A DNA stretch of 64,000 nt from Xylona heveae TC161 (GCF_001619985.1 NW_017264194.1:3023076-3087075), one strand, 5' to 3'; numbered from the stretch's first letter, positions 50,776 to 63,790 are shown. Notes: generated by a model from the sequence alone, not told the origin. Program-made: numbers and translations.

Positions 50776-51764
50776 CTTGAGCGTTCGATACCGGCGAGAC
50801 AAATATATTCGACAGAGAGGATTAATCCGACCGTGGTGCCTTTCTGATACCGATCGAGATTATGGGCTCATGCTTTGCGGTTCCCTTGACAAGCCGGGCG
50901 AAATGCAGAGATACGACAATCCAAAAACATTTTTTGGATTTCAAGGGTGGGATGGGTATTATTATTTACAGTGATGCTCCGAGCCCCAAAGATGGGGTGA
51001 GGTCGATGCGAAGATCAGACCAGAATGTGTGGCCAGACCCGCTCAGAGCCGCACCAACTGAGCCGCCAAACAACGTTAGGGAAAGGTTTCCCCCCCAAGA
51101 CTTTTTTTTTTTCTTTTACTCTATCGGTTTCTCGGGTATTTTGTATCGCCCTGTCTCTCTCTCCCCCAATAAGAATCCCCTTGTATCCTATCAACCCTAT
51201 CGTGGGAGCAAGGATTGACGGGAAAATCTCCGCTCAAAACAATTCCCTTTGACGCGAAAGCGATCATCATGATTACTATACGACTTTTCTCTAGCCGATT
51301 TCCAAATGTCCTTCTTCTTCCTTGCGCAGTAAAGATCTGAACAATCATGACACGGCCCTCCCCCGCCAAGTACTTTGTAGCCTTCTGCCTTATCATTGTG
51401 TCGCACGTGGGAAGCTTGAGCCGGTCGGTAAACCCCATTGTCTAGCCCCTGTGCTTACTCCTGCGGAGTACGGAATGTAATCTTATTCTACTGCCTAGAT
51501 CCTGTCGACTTTCGTGTAGGGAGGCTGTCAGTATTGTAGTGTACTCTCGACGGGCATGGCTTTCAAATATCGAGTGCTCATCTATTCAGCGTGCTAGAGA
51601 TATTTATCTCTTTCGTACGCAGTAATTCCTTCTTTTGCCCCTGGTCGGCGAACCTTTAATCTGCCTTGCGACCCCTACTCGTAAATCAGTCCAGACTACG
51701 ATATGGCCATGCGAGAGCGCTGCACTATTTCGCTGCTAACTGTATATGCATCGATTGCAAATGA
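50776..51764. other. Divergent hxnV/kinase promoter region
   Basis: 989 nt. A pyrimidine-rich stretch with a T run lies at about 51100-51170 and a TGCGGAGTAC motif near 51463. Small frames on both strands are not supported. Confidence 0.45.
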
Positions 51765-53298
51765 ATGATGAATATAATTGGAAAAAGTTGCATTCTGTTC
51801 CTATGGGGTCGACAAAGTATTGCTTGTGCAAAGAGCGTTGGTGGAGATCCATTATCTCGTCGCTGTGCCTCCACATGTCTCAGAGCATCTCCCACGGAAT
51901 ATTCTGAGTATATTTGTGACATTGATGCCGAACCATTGCATCGCTATCGACCAGGCGGCTATCACGCTGTTCGGCTAGGAGACATCTTGAACGACGGGAG
52001 ATACAAGATACTTCACAAACTGGGATGGGGAGGGTACTCAACTGTGTGGGCTGCGAGGGATCTCAAGTAACACCTTTTGTGCCTTCTTGACAGATGCGAG
52101 CTAATGAGCAACTAGAGATGATCGATATGTTGCCCTAAAGATCATGGTCTCTGATCCAGAGAAGTGCAGTCAGGAGTCCAAAGTAATGGAGGCGATTAAT
52201 GCAACTGGGTCCGGACACCCAGGCTTTCAGCATCTCCTCTCAATGATGAACCATTTCCATCTCAATGGTCCAAATGGAACCCATAATTGCCTCGTGCTCG
52301 AATTATTGGGTCCAAGTGTCGCTGAGCTCGTGGAGAGACGCTATTCTGATGAACGACTTCCGGGAGCGCTTGCAAAAAGCATTGCGAGGCAGGCTCTTCT
52401 TGGTCTGGACTGCTTACACGAGCATAAAATCGCACATGGAGGTATTGCATTGTTTTTCAGCAGCAATTGTTGATTCTTTCTCGCCTTACTTACAGGAATT
52501 AGATCTTCATACCCGAAACCTACTATTTACTATCCCATCTATACAGGGTCTTCAAGAACAAGAGCTCTTGGCGAAGTTGAAACCGCCGGAGACAGCAATT
52601 GTAAAAAGGAAAGACGGCAAAGTGCTCTGTCCCGGCGTTCCTGAATACCTTGTTCGACCCACTTGTTATCCGGCAGAGCGATCGTTGTCAACGCAAAGGA
52701 TTAAAATCGCTGATTTTGGCGAGTCCTTCTTGGGTAATGAAGTTGCGGAGCGTCTCCACACCCCGCTTGTTGTTCGAGCGCCAGAAGCAATTTTTGGAGA
52801 CAGGCTAGATTATCGCGTAGATCTTTGGAGTATGGGCTGCATGGTACGTTTCATTCTTGGAGTTTTATCGCCAACGCACTACTGCCCGTGCTCGGAATTA
52901 ATCCATGACCTTTCCATCATTATTAGTGAAAAAAACTCACACTTCAATTCTAGCTTTTCGAGCTCGTGACTGGGCAGCCACCGTTTGATAGTATAATGAT
53001 AAAACCCGTATCACTTGTCTCTCAGATGCTGGAGACTACAGGTGAAGACCTGCCAGAACGTTGGAAGCCGACCTGGCATATCATGAATGGCATAAATCCA
53101 AACGCAGAATCTGGTATCACGCTGCAAGATTGGCTAGAAGAGGTCTACTTTCATGACGGAAAAAAGGTGGACTTTGGAAAGGAAGATATCTTGAAGCTAG
53201 GCAAGCTGGTTCATATAATGCTTCGGTTTGAGCCTCCAGCACGGGCCTCAGCAAGGGATATTCTAAACGACCCTTGGTTTCAACTAGAATTACCGTAA
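51765..53298 (+). CDS. SRPK-like serine/threonine protein kinase
   Basis: Four exons (51765-52066, 52116-52441, 52503-52843, 52954-53298) give 437 residues. The kinase core is intact: glycine loop LGWGGYSTVWAARD, YVALKIM with the ATP Lys, HGDLHTRNLLF catalytic loop with Asp and Asn, IADFGES, VRAPEAIFG, and DLWSMGCMLFELVTG. The preamble HRYRPGGYHAVRLGDIL is the entry motif of SR-protein kinases, and the kinase lobes are separated by a shorter spacer than in canonical SRPKs. Fungal genomes carry many such SRPK-like paralogs in accessory regions. The first 50 residues are weakly supported, so the true start may lie downstream. The substrate is unknown. Confidence 0.8.
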
Positions 53299-53451
53299 AA
53301 CAATTTAAAATAATCTAGGTTTGTATAGTCTAGTTGAGTTATAATTGAACTAACAAGATAGTAATATGTAGTTATTGAATAGTAACCAATTGACCGATCC
53401 TACATCTCTACCTTTATGGGCCCCAGTGGACACATGTTCTGGCTCACTCTA

Positions 53452-54459
53452 CTAATTAGAAGTATTTGGATCAATTGTAATCCGCTCGGTCTCGGGGCCT
53501 CTAGTCCAGCTGCCTGGACTATTGGTGTAAATGTGCAATTGACCACCCTGCGTAGAGAATTTGCTATTGTTGCCATCTCCATCCTTGGAGCCCTGGCACT
53601 GAGATGTGACCATTTTTGTAACGAGTGTAGCACATTGGGTACTGGCCAAAGTCTTCGTCGTCCAAGCCGTATACTTTAGGAAAAGCTTGGCATATTTGTG
53701 GTCCGGAGTGGGAAATTCCTGGCTGACCCAAACCCAAGTTCCGACTGCACTAACACCTTCGAGGATAGCACCACAGCCTGTGCCAGCTATTGCTGAAAGG
53801 GAAGTGTCGTATGCCCATTGTCCAGAATTGTAGCATGAGAAAAACGCGCGTCTGGGGTTGTTGCCACCAGTTGGATCAACGCCGCCATTTATTTCAGTCC
53901 GTTTGCCTAGGATATGAATAACATTATTGGGGTTGACGGTAGTAAGAGTCGTCCTGGCTGATGAAAAATGACTTGGGCCTTGTGTATGCTCCAAGTTGTC
54001 GTTACTTTCCTGTCGGTATACTCCGAACCACCACCGCTCAGATCGCGTCTATTGTTTTGAAGATATGTGCGCGGTCAACTGCTCTGCTTCGGCCCATTCC
54101 TCATTGCTGAAGAAGACCACAGAGCCAGCTTCTTCCACAAGATTGGTCCATCGACCACGACCAGTGCTGTTTATGTAATTGATCACTTCACTAACTCTAG
54201 GTGTAGTTATGTTTTGTTGAGGGCTCGCGTTGATTTCGGTTTCGATGAGCTGGTCATATTTATTCGGCGAACCGGACGTTGTCGGCGCAGCCGACGGCGC
54301 AGCCGAAGCAGTTGAAGAGCTAGAAGTGGTTTGGATAAGGGGCGGTGTAGATGCTATGCTATCACTGATAGCACTAAAAGGAACTCCGTGAACAAGAATA
54401 ATTGGCAGCAAAAGACTTATGAAACCAATACTGGTAAAATGAAAGAAAGAAAAATGCAT
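53452..54459 (-). CDS. Secreted protein of unknown function, weak intron or in-frame stop
   Basis: From the ATG at 54459 the N-terminus MHFSFFHFTSIGFISLLLPI is a signal peptide, followed by a Ser/Thr/Ala-rich spacer and a folded-looking domain with NYINSTGRGRWTNLVEE, ILGKRTEINGGVDPTGGNN and TWVWVSQEF. The same frame continues to 53452 but is crossed by one TAG at 54051-54049. A 75-nt intron with a weak GTTGAC donor (54079) and an AAAG acceptor (54005) would bypass it in phase and give 310 residues. The removed stretch, however, reads like protein around the stop. Without splicing, the product would end at 136 residues. The family is not recognised. Confidence 0.5.
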
Positions 54460-54953
54460 TTCGGCTGATGAATAAATAAAATTGACGAGTTCTGAAAATT
54501 GTAAAGATATGCTGCACAAGGAAATAAAACCAAATAGAGGTATTTCTAATGTGACTTTAAAATGAATATGAGATCGCCAAAACTGAACTTGTTCCAGAGT
54601 CAACAACCAAGGTATCCGATATTTATATATTTTTTGGTAAAGAAAGATCGATGCAAGATATCACCATTTGAAAGTTCACTCGGTACATAATTAGATGAAT
54701 TGAACGTGTCTCCTGTTGAAATATCATGTATTGTCAACTGATTCACAACTCTAAATCCTTGTGAGATATGGTTCAAAGATCATACGATTATTAGTGGTTG
54801 GAGAGCCCATCGCTTTTGTTGGGCCGCATCATTGCCAGATTCCTTGTCAGGAAGATTGGATTGCCAAGATTTGACGGCAAAAAAGGGCTATCAAGCATTA
54901 CTTGAAACATCAAGTGTGTGCTCTAATCCCCGAACCTATACTGGAATAAGAGA

Positions 54954-55040
54954 ATATACTCCGCTAATATACTTAGTTTTGTAGTATATAATTTTTAATT
55001 TTTTTAAAAAAAAAGGTCTCCCTAAATGTACGGAGTATAT
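54954..55040. repeat. Small inverted-repeat element
   Basis: A perfect 10-nt inverted pair, ATATACTCCG at 54954-54963 and CGGAGTATAT at 55031-55040, bounds 67 nt of very AT-rich DNA with T and A runs. It could fold as a hairpin or be a tiny MITE-like relic. Confidence 0.6.
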
Positions 55041-55394
55041 CCATACCTTGCTCATTCCTGCATTATGTAAGAAATTGTGATATCCTTGCATCTGCCAATC
55101 CCTGTCCACAGCTAGATTTTCCAGCCTGCCGTAACTCATACACGAAGTGTGCTGACCTATCATCGTACTAAGTACTTGTTTCAAATTTATTTTCTAGCTG
55201 AATCGCTCCCCATAAACATGCTGCAACGTGGAGAGATGTAAACAGGGGTCGTGCGGGGAAGACAGATGCCTTAGACCGATGCAAAGGTTGGTAGGGAATT
55301 TATCTACTGCACCTCTTGCCTCTTTACTTACAAAATCTTACCAGCTAGCCGCTCACCTGCAAATTTTCACATAAACACCACAGCTTATCTCGAC

Positions 55395-55932
55395 ATGAAC
55401 AGCCATTCTAAACCTATGTCCGGAAAAGGTCAGTAACAAATACTCCGACGACATAAATCTTGCCCACTATCAAAGACAATCTCAACCATCCTTAAATGAT
55501 CCAGAACTAAATAATAGTAGACTTAGAAAGACCATTAGTACGCGAGAGATGCCAAAAAGGAGGCACTGGAGACACGGCACAAACCACCTGTAAGTTCCTC
55601 GAGGCACCAACGAATTCTTGCAAGCTTTGAGCCCACAGCACGAACGACAAAACAACATACCCTCGATTTTCATCTCCGTTAACTGGAACTTTTCAGGTTA
55701 CAGGTACTGGGACGGAAAGGAGTTCGTCTGCAGCACGATTGCCGGCACAATGAGCTTGGTCATACGTGTCACGTACAATCATTTTCTAACTGACGAAAAC
55801 CCAAACACTACCAATCTGCCTTACTGGAATAACGGGTTTAACGGGCTTATTATGCTTGTAATTGTCAATGGGATCATTCGTTGTCTTATGGGACTTGCGG
55901 CCACAATGTATTCAAGCATAGGCAACCCTTAG
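55395..55932 (+). CDS. Doubtful small protein with one membrane-like segment
   Basis: A possible two-exon gene, 55395-55428 and 55697-55932, would give 89 residues. The second exon is an open frame reading GYRYWDGKEFVCST and later NGLIMLVIVNGIIRCLMG, a hydrophobic stretch. The 268-nt intron is long and may hide another exon. The frame upstream of 55697 also continues open but only from a TTG. No family recognised. Confidence 0.25.
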
Positions 55933-56613
55933 TGAATTTTCTTGCTATAGTTTAATGCACAGTGAAACCCCATCTACAGGCTTCTCGCTGTTTCAACTGA
56001 CTTTCAATGTCGTCGTTCCGCTCAATACTTCTTACCACGAAGCCATCTAAGATGGACCAGTCCTTGACCTTGAATCATGAGCTGTTTCCCCAGTAAACCC
56101 ATGTCAATGTAAAGTTTCTGTTGAAAGAACTCGACCCTAACAGTTTGTATCCAGCCTAGCCTACATGTCAACAGCAGCTCCGGCCGGCATATGATTAGCT
56201 TCAGGATTAATGTGCTCTTCACCATCCATTGTGCCATTTGCTCAACAATTGTATTGTCATTGAGCGCAAGTCATGTCGATTTTTAGTGACTCGGCTTTTG
56301 CTTTGTATCTACATAACCCTTGGCTGCATTCTACTGCCTGGATCGCTTTCCTACATCATTTTGACTCCGATCCCATCCGCCATGAAAGCAGTTCAGTGTG
56401 CCAAACCCCTACGGCAATCATCGTACGAAGTATATTACATAGGGTTACAGCGACAGTCTAGTGGCTACATGCTACGATACAAATATCTGTCGGGCCTTTC
56501 TGCTAGTTCACGATTACGTTGTTTGCCGGACCATATTGTCTCTGCATCTAATACTTGTCATATTGTGGTACATGGAATATAGATAGTCAAAGCAAGAGCC
56601 CATCATGACTAAG

Positions 56614-57170
56614 CTAAAAAAAGTATCCTCGAACCATATGCAACGGTTTCCGATCAAGATCTGTATGGTATTGGAAAAGTAGATCATTGTACAGCCGCTG
56701 CGCTGAGCCAGCAGCGATGTAAGACACTTTTTCTAGGTCTGCTATCACCGTGTATCTTTACTTGCATCAGCCTACACTGCGTGTATCAACTTTAAGGAGA
56801 CCCACACCCAGAAGCGACAGCCAGATCCCCCTCCCGACATTTCGTAACGGTGTCGATTTCGAGAGTAGATTTCGTGAGCAACATCAGCTACCGTGAAATT
56901 TATTTGAGGTGGGAAATCCCACTTTCGGATCTGAGATGCACTTTGTTGATACGACAGTCTGTCCCACTTCAAAAGTCCCTCGGTACTTTCTGTGTCCTTC
57001 GCGGTCATGTTGATCCGAATGGCACTCCCGTCCGGCGTGTTGAGGAAGATGGTCCTGTGATTGTCACTTGTTCTAGGTGTAGCTGCGCCAAGTGTATGGA
57101 CGACGACATGAAGTTGATCTACCGGGGTTGTTAGAGCCACGGCTTCATACGGTTGGAGAGGAGAAGACAT
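56614..57170 (-). CDS. Conserved small fungal protein, possibly DUF7770 family
   Basis: Two exons (57170-56806, 56755-56614) give 168 residues from the ATG at 57170. The splice GTGGGT/TAAAG restores GCRFWVYTVIADLEKV, which resembles the C-terminal motif of a widespread fungal family of unknown function that I associate with DUF7770. Earlier parts read VDQLHVVVHTLG and AIRINMTA. No signal peptide and no enzyme motif. The gene lies 78 nt from the edge of the CpG-free, transposon-bearing tract but itself contains CpG and is intact. Confidence 0.65.
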
Positions 57171-57603
57171 TGTAGCTTGGGGACAGCATCCAAAGAGGAA
57201 AGACTGCACGCCGTGGTCATTATCATTTTATACAGTTAAGCACGTCGCTGTAAATGCCTCTTTTGGCCTAGTAGCCATGTGACTAATGTGCACTAGGTCT
57301 CCCCTGGGTGCCAAGTCAAGGAGCAAACCTATGCCTCAAGCCAAACTTAATACACTCTTGTGGCCCTCAGGCCAACATCAACACATCTTTTCATGAATGG
57401 ATGGTATTGAGTACTCATATGATACCTGTTTGCTCTACCCTCAAGATTACTGTTACTCTCTGCTCTCTGCCCTTGCATCTGCCCCACAAGTTCCAGTCTC
57501 ATCTTGTAATGATGGTTACAAGGGTCAGTAATGGATGGTGCAGGGCCTACTTATGAAGTGTAGAGGCACAGTACACTGCATGATATCATGAGACAAGGGG
57601 TCA
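57171..57603. other. Border of the CpG-free tract
   Basis: The last CG dinucleotide I can find is at 57246-57247; from there rightwards none is visible. The stretch up to 57603 precedes the proposed LTR and may be part of another decayed repeat, or flanking DNA drawn into the mutation zone. Confidence 0.5.
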
Positions 57604-57919
57604 TGTAATGATAAGATAAGAAGGTAGAGAACAGTGGCAGAAATAGTGATTGCAGTGATCACAAGTGATCATGAGGTGATCAAGGTGATCAGGTGCAATT
57701 AGCATGGAACAGATTGTCTATATAAGGAGGATGGTTTTCCTATGTAGCTAGAATTGTTCTGTGTAGTTCTTGACATTATTGTTTTAGCATTACTACTTTA
57801 TAGTAATCAGTTATCAGTATTTAGATACAAGTACAACAACAATCTTATTGTTACTTTATCTACCAAACCTAAATCAAGTCTATCATCTTATATCACTCCT
57901 ATCACTAAATAATATTACA
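57604..57919 (+). repeat. Putative 5' LTR
   Basis: It starts TGTAAT and ends ATTACA, a perfect 6-nt inverted pair of the TG...CA type, 316 nt long. A TATATAAGG box lies near 57719. The partner LTR lies beyond the window, so this is inferred. Confidence 0.5.
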
Positions 57920-58067
57920 GGATGCTATATTACTAGGTGAGAACCCTTGATGTACTGACAAGGAACTATCTAGGAAGATACAACCTAATGCCTATCCATA
58001 GGTGTCACCATAATAGAAGAACTACCCAACATTAGGACAAAGGTGATACAAGCAAAGGCATTTTGCT

Positions 58068-60400
58068 ATGTCTAGCAATTTAGGAACAACCACTACCAGA
58101 ACAACCACAGCAGTAGTCACAACACTTAGGGAGCAGATCATGAGACTTCAAGCTCAATTGGCAACACAGCATTAGCAGGCCAATGTTAAAGTAGCAGCAC
58201 CAGACAAATTTAATGGAAAGAGAGGGACACTTAAAGCATGGCTTATCACTATGAAGCTATACCTAGGATTCAATACAATGACCTTTCCAGGTAAATTAGA
58301 CAAGATCTTAGTGGCAAGAATGTACATGAAGGGAAAAGCCCTAGAGTGGTTCTAACTATACATGGATAACTACATGAGGAACAGACTAAACAATCAAATG
58401 AAAGCAGAGACTACACTCATCTTCAGCCACTATGATGAATTCAAAAGACACATCAAGGAAGTCTACAGCAAGATTAACAAAGTACAAGCAGCAGAGTAGA
58501 AGCTTCAGACAATGTAACAGAAGGGATTGATAGCCTTATACATGGTAGAGTTTATATGAGTAGCATCAATTGTACCATGGGGACAAGTACTGTTAAGCAC
58601 AATCTTCTACAATGGACTCAAGGAGTGAGTCAAGGACAAGATAGCTAGAGGAGACAGGCCAGAAACCATGTAAGGAATGGCAGAACTAGCTGTAAGAATT
58701 AACAATCACCAATACAAACAAGAGCAAGAGAAGAAGTGTCAACACTCAGGACACAGGGCCAACTATAGGGCAAATATGAAAAAGTATTGAAACAAGACAC
58801 TGGACAGAGGTGACCTGATGGACCTTGACACTATACAGAAACAAAGACACAGGAACCCCATTAGCAAAGAAGAAAGACAACAACACTTTAATGAAAAAGC
58901 TTGTCTTAGATGTAGAAAAACCAGACACTAGAGAAAGGATTGCAACACTAAATGAAAGAATCATGGGAAATCCAAAGATGTATAGACTCTTAGAATTAGA
59001 TTCTTGGAACCTATCAAACCTTAGGAATGGAAGGAAAGCAAGAGAAACTGACTAGATCTAGACCTTGAATGGGTGTAGAAAGCTTAAGAGCAAACCCAAC
59101 ACCTGAAGACAGTCATAGGGACAACTATGGAATTTGTAGAGGAACTAATAATTAACAAGATGGAAGAGGAAGCTAAAGTAGTAGCAGTATTGATTATTGA
59201 AGCATATAAATGACTAAATGAACTACTTGACCAATACTAGTAGGACCAGAACAGGTAAAAGCATGAAGTCAATGCATAGTATATGTTCAGGAAAATGAAC
59301 ATGCATTACCTAGGAACATCCAGTGGATTAGAACAAGAAAATAAGATCTAATGAGTAATCTATAAAAACTTGGCACAATGACACCTATACTCACAGGAAG
59401 TAGTCATGGAATGACACTAGAACTATGTTGAATGGCTTGAGAAGGAAGTTAACAAACAAACCAGAATAACCCAAGGAGAAACCACAAAATGAATCAGGGT
59501 ACTATAATGACAGACCCAAGAACCAGATGAACCAGAAAAGGAACCAAGAGACAAGTTCCTAGCCTGATACAGGCAAATGACAGAATATGTAGATCTAATT
59601 GCTAAAGAGATCAAGCAAACCAAAAGACACTAGAATATTGCAGGTACAATATCAGAAGAAGCTATACTCAAAAAGCTAAGAGAGGACCTCTGAGAGTAGA
59701 GTAAATGATATTGGCTAGATGATCCAAGGATCAATGATGAAGATTGGCTAGCAGATGTAGACTGACAGTTTGTAGCAATTAAACACATCAGAAGAGTCTA
59801 AAGGCAGACAGTAGAACAACACAACTTCTATCAGGGGATGGAAGAAGAAAAGGTCATAAAACAGAATATCTAGAAGAATGCTATTGAGGGATGGACCCTA
59901 GAGCACCAGCAACAACACTAAGACCTAGAACAACAGCTAAGGAGGCAACAAGAGGAGCAACAATAGCACAAATTGAAAATGAGAGAAACATTCATTTCAG
60001 AAGATGAGGAGTCTAACAATTTAGAAACTAAAGTTACTGATGCTAAAGCTCATTATGAAGAGTATTTATTTTGCAAACTCCAAGAAGCTTAAAAAGAAAG
60101 TAACCAATGGAGAGACTAAGTGCTCAAGGCAGAGACAATGGAATGTTACCATCCATGGTACAAATGTTAGAAGATTGAATGCCTAAATTAGATTTAACAA
60201 CAAGACAAACACCTGCATCAAACAAAATAGTATGATTGTTTAAAGGACAAATGCTATCCACATACCCTAGAACAACAAGTAGTGAAGAATGATCCAAGGT
60301 ATCCAGGACATTATCAGATACTAAAGCAAGATTGCATGGCAAATGGATGCTCAGTACATGGCAAAGACATGAGACCTAGGAAGGAACCTTAGTCAAAAAA
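58068..60400 (+). pseudogene. gag-like ORF remnant
   Basis: From an ATG at 58068 one frame can be followed through many stops to about 60.2 kb. It includes a zinc knuckle of pattern C-x2-C-x4-H-x4-C with codons at 58902, 58911, 58926 and 58941, in which a TAG follows the His codon. Long Gln/Glu-rich coiled segments follow. This ORF1 is long for a gag and may carry extra domains. The end is approximate. Confidence 0.7.
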
Positions 60401-60449
60401 CTAGAAGGCCACCTGAATCTAGAGTAACAGAATGACATGGCTATACACT

Positions 60450-63400
60450 CTGTAAATATAAACCCAGAGAACATGGTGTATGTGCAGGTTCAAATCCAAG
60501 GAAAACATGTCAGTGCACTAGTGGACAGTGGAGCCACAAGTAGTGTTATATTACCTAGGGTGGTAGAATGGCTAAATCTGCTATAGGAACTCAAGAAAGA
60601 TCTGATTCAAGTGCAAATGGTGGATGGGAGTTCACCAGCATATGGTGAGGGATTCATCATGATGCATACAGAGGAGCTTGATGTGTAACTAGACAGAATG
60701 TCTTGGCATAGCTCTATTAACATTATTGATATGGAAATGAAGTTAGACCTCATTTTAGGAATGGACTAGTTGTAGGCAACCAACCTGTGAATTGACTAGT
60801 GTTGATGGACCATTCACTTTCCCACTGTAAAGGTCACAGAAAGTTAACAAACTAGAAGGCCTAGATCAGAAAGTCCTGAGTTGCTCAGAAAGGTAGGATG
60901 CTGAGGACTCTGACAGGATAAGCAATAAATGAAGATTGATCATAAGAAATTGACAAGAGACTTGAATATCAAGATGATAAGTCTCAGATGCATGTAGAAA
61001 GAAATATCAGACACTAAGTGTAGAGCTTATGTGATGTAGATCTGTAAGGTTAAAGGAACACCAACAACTGAGATACCATCAGAATACAAAGAGTTTAGGA
61101 AACTTTTTGAGGATCCAAAGGAAATGGCTTTACTAAAGCACAAGTCATGGGATCATGAGATACCTCTCAAGGAAGGGGCAATATTGAAACCAGGACTAAT
61201 ATATCTTGAAACACAATAGCAAGCTAAAGTGTTAAAAGAATATCTCATGAAGAACATTGAGAAAGGATACATCAGACCTAGTGAGAGTCCAATGGGATCT
61301 CTGATACTGTGGGTACCAAAGAAGAATGGCAAGCTATGACTATGTATGGATTATTGACAGCTAAATGACAAAACAGTTAAGAATGCATACCTGTTACTAC
61401 TTATCCAGGAACTCCAGGACTAATTGTCAAGAGCTAAGTAGATGACAACATTTAATATCTAGGAGGGATATTACTAAATCTGTATGAAGGAAGGAGAAGA
61501 ATGAAAAACAGCTTTCAGGACTTGTTATGGCCTATATGAGTACCTAGTGATGCCATTTGGACTTACAAATGCACTAGCTACATTCCAAAGCATGATTAAC
61601 AATGTACTTTACCAGTATCTGGACATTTTTGTCACAGCATACTTAGACAATATTATAGTCTATATAGACAGAACATTACAAGAACACAGAGAGCAGGTTA
61701 AGAAGGTCTTAACTAAACTCAAGGAGTATGATCTCTATGTTCAGCCCAAAAAGTATAAGTTTCATCAAGAGGAAGTAGAATTCTTAGGATTCATTGTATC
61801 TAGCAAAGGAATTAAGATGGACCTGAAGAAAGTCCAAGACATATAGAATTGAGAAGCACTGAAAAGTAAAAAGGAAATTAGGGAATTCCTAGGCTTTGCT
61901 AATTTCTACTGAAAGTTCATATGAAAATATTCTGAAATTGCAGTACCACTCATGGAATTGACAAAGGACAGTATACCCTTCAGTTAGACTGGAGAAGCTC
62001 AGAAATCATTTAAGGAACTAAAGAAGAAATTCTTGGAAGAACTAGTACTAAAGATGTATGAACCTGGAAAGGAAGTTAAAGTTAAGATGGACTCATCAGA
62101 CTTTGCCATTGGAGCACAAATGATGTAGATAGGAGAGGATGGCAAGAGACACCTAGTAGCCTTCTACTCATGGAAACTATTGACACCAGAATTAAACTAT
62201 GATATCTATAACAAGGAACTACTTGGAGTAGTATTAGCAATGAAGTATTAGAGAGTCTACTTACTTAGAGCAAAAGGCACAACCATGATATACTCAGATC
62301 ATAAGAATCTTATAACATTCATGACAATGAAGAAGTTGAACAGAAGACAAGTATGATGGGCAGAAACATTAGCTTAGTACAACTTCTAAATACACTATAA
62401 AAAGGGGAAAGAAAACAGAGTTGTAGATGTACTTAGTTGACAAGAAAAGTACAAGGAAGGTGTAGAGCCAGTACAAGACATGATACTTAAGCTTGACAGT
62501 GATGGAACCCTAGTGTATGGAGCAAAAACAATTGCAGCACTACAAATCAAAAGTCATGATACTTAGGAACAACAAATACAGGAAGCAACTCAAGACAACA
62601 GAACTACAAAACATGAAGCAAGAGAACTGCTTGAGGACAGACTCTTATACCACAAAGGATGAATCTATGTACTGCAGAAACTATAAAAAGAATTGGTTAA
62701 AGAAATACATGAAGAACCAATGAGTGGACATCCAGGAATTGCAAAGACAGTTGTGTAAATTATAGCAAACTACTACATACTAGGTATATGGAAATTAGTT
62801 AAAGAAACAATCAGAGGATGCCATGTTTGCAACCAGGACAAGAAAAGCAAACATAAGCTATATGAGAACTTGAAAAATCTAGAAGTACTACATTGGCCAT
62901 GGGAATTAGTCATGATGGACTTCATTATAGATTTACTAAAATTAACAGACCTAGTTACAGGACAAAAGTACAATGTGTTACTTGTAATTGTAGAATGACT
63001 CATGAAATACATGTATTTCATCCCAATGATAAAGGAGGCTATAGCAGAACAAATGGCATACCTAGTATTATGAATGGTAATAGTAAACCATCAGTTACTA
63101 AAGGAATTCATTACTAACAGAGATAAGCTATTTACATCAAGGTTCTAGAGAATGATGATAACAAGCTTGAGAGTAGAGTACAAGATGTTAACTACAGCTC
63201 ACCTACAAACAGATGGACAAACTGAATGAATCAACCAGATTGTTAAACAGTATCTATGATACTATATCAGCTACCAACAAGACAATTGAGTACCATTGTT
63301 ACTAGTAGTGTAATATGTGTACAATAGTACAAAACAAGATACTATTGAAATGTCACCATTCTAGGTGAATTATGGATATGATCTAGTAGTTCAAAGAATG

Positions 63401-63730
63401 GAAATCAAGAATGATGGTATGTTACTACAGGAACTACAATATAGCCAAGGAATCAAGGAACTTCATGAGTCACTATGACAAGAGATCAAGTTCAGAAACC
63501 AGAAAATGTAAGAATATGTTAATCAAGGAAGATTAAATGGACCAATCTTTAAGGAAGGGAGTAAAGTTTACCTACTCTGTAGAAACTTGAAATCCAAGAG
63601 ACCAAACAAGAAGTTGGATCATGTCAAGGCAAGACCTTTCAAAATCAAAAAACAAGTCAACAAAGTAACATATTGATTATGACTACCTAAGGGAACAAGA
63701 ATACATCTAACATTCTACATCTCACTATTA
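60450..63730 (+). pseudogene. pol remnant: protease, RT, RNase H, integrase
   Basis: Protease active site LVDSGATSS near 60520; RT from about 61.1 to 61.9 kb with one 99-codon open piece (61547-61846); RNase H (KVKMDSSDFAIGAQ, AFYSWKL, YSDHKNL) about 62.1-62.4 kb; integrase from about 62.7 kb with SGHPGIAKT, CHVC, MDFI.DL and TDGQTE. The reading frame differs from gag by -1, as in elements that frameshift between gag and pol, although decay could also explain it. Boundaries approximate. Confidence 0.8.
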
Positions 63731-63790
63731 TAGAGGGTTTTTCTACTTTTTCCAAAGGGTTAGACTTAGGAATTTATATAGTAAGAATTT

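Larger units (their letters stand above)
54460..56613. other. Gene-poor, partly AT-rich region
   Basis: It contains a small inverted-repeat element (54954-55040) and a doubtful short gene (55395-55932), described separately. The rest shows no gene. Confidence 0.4.
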
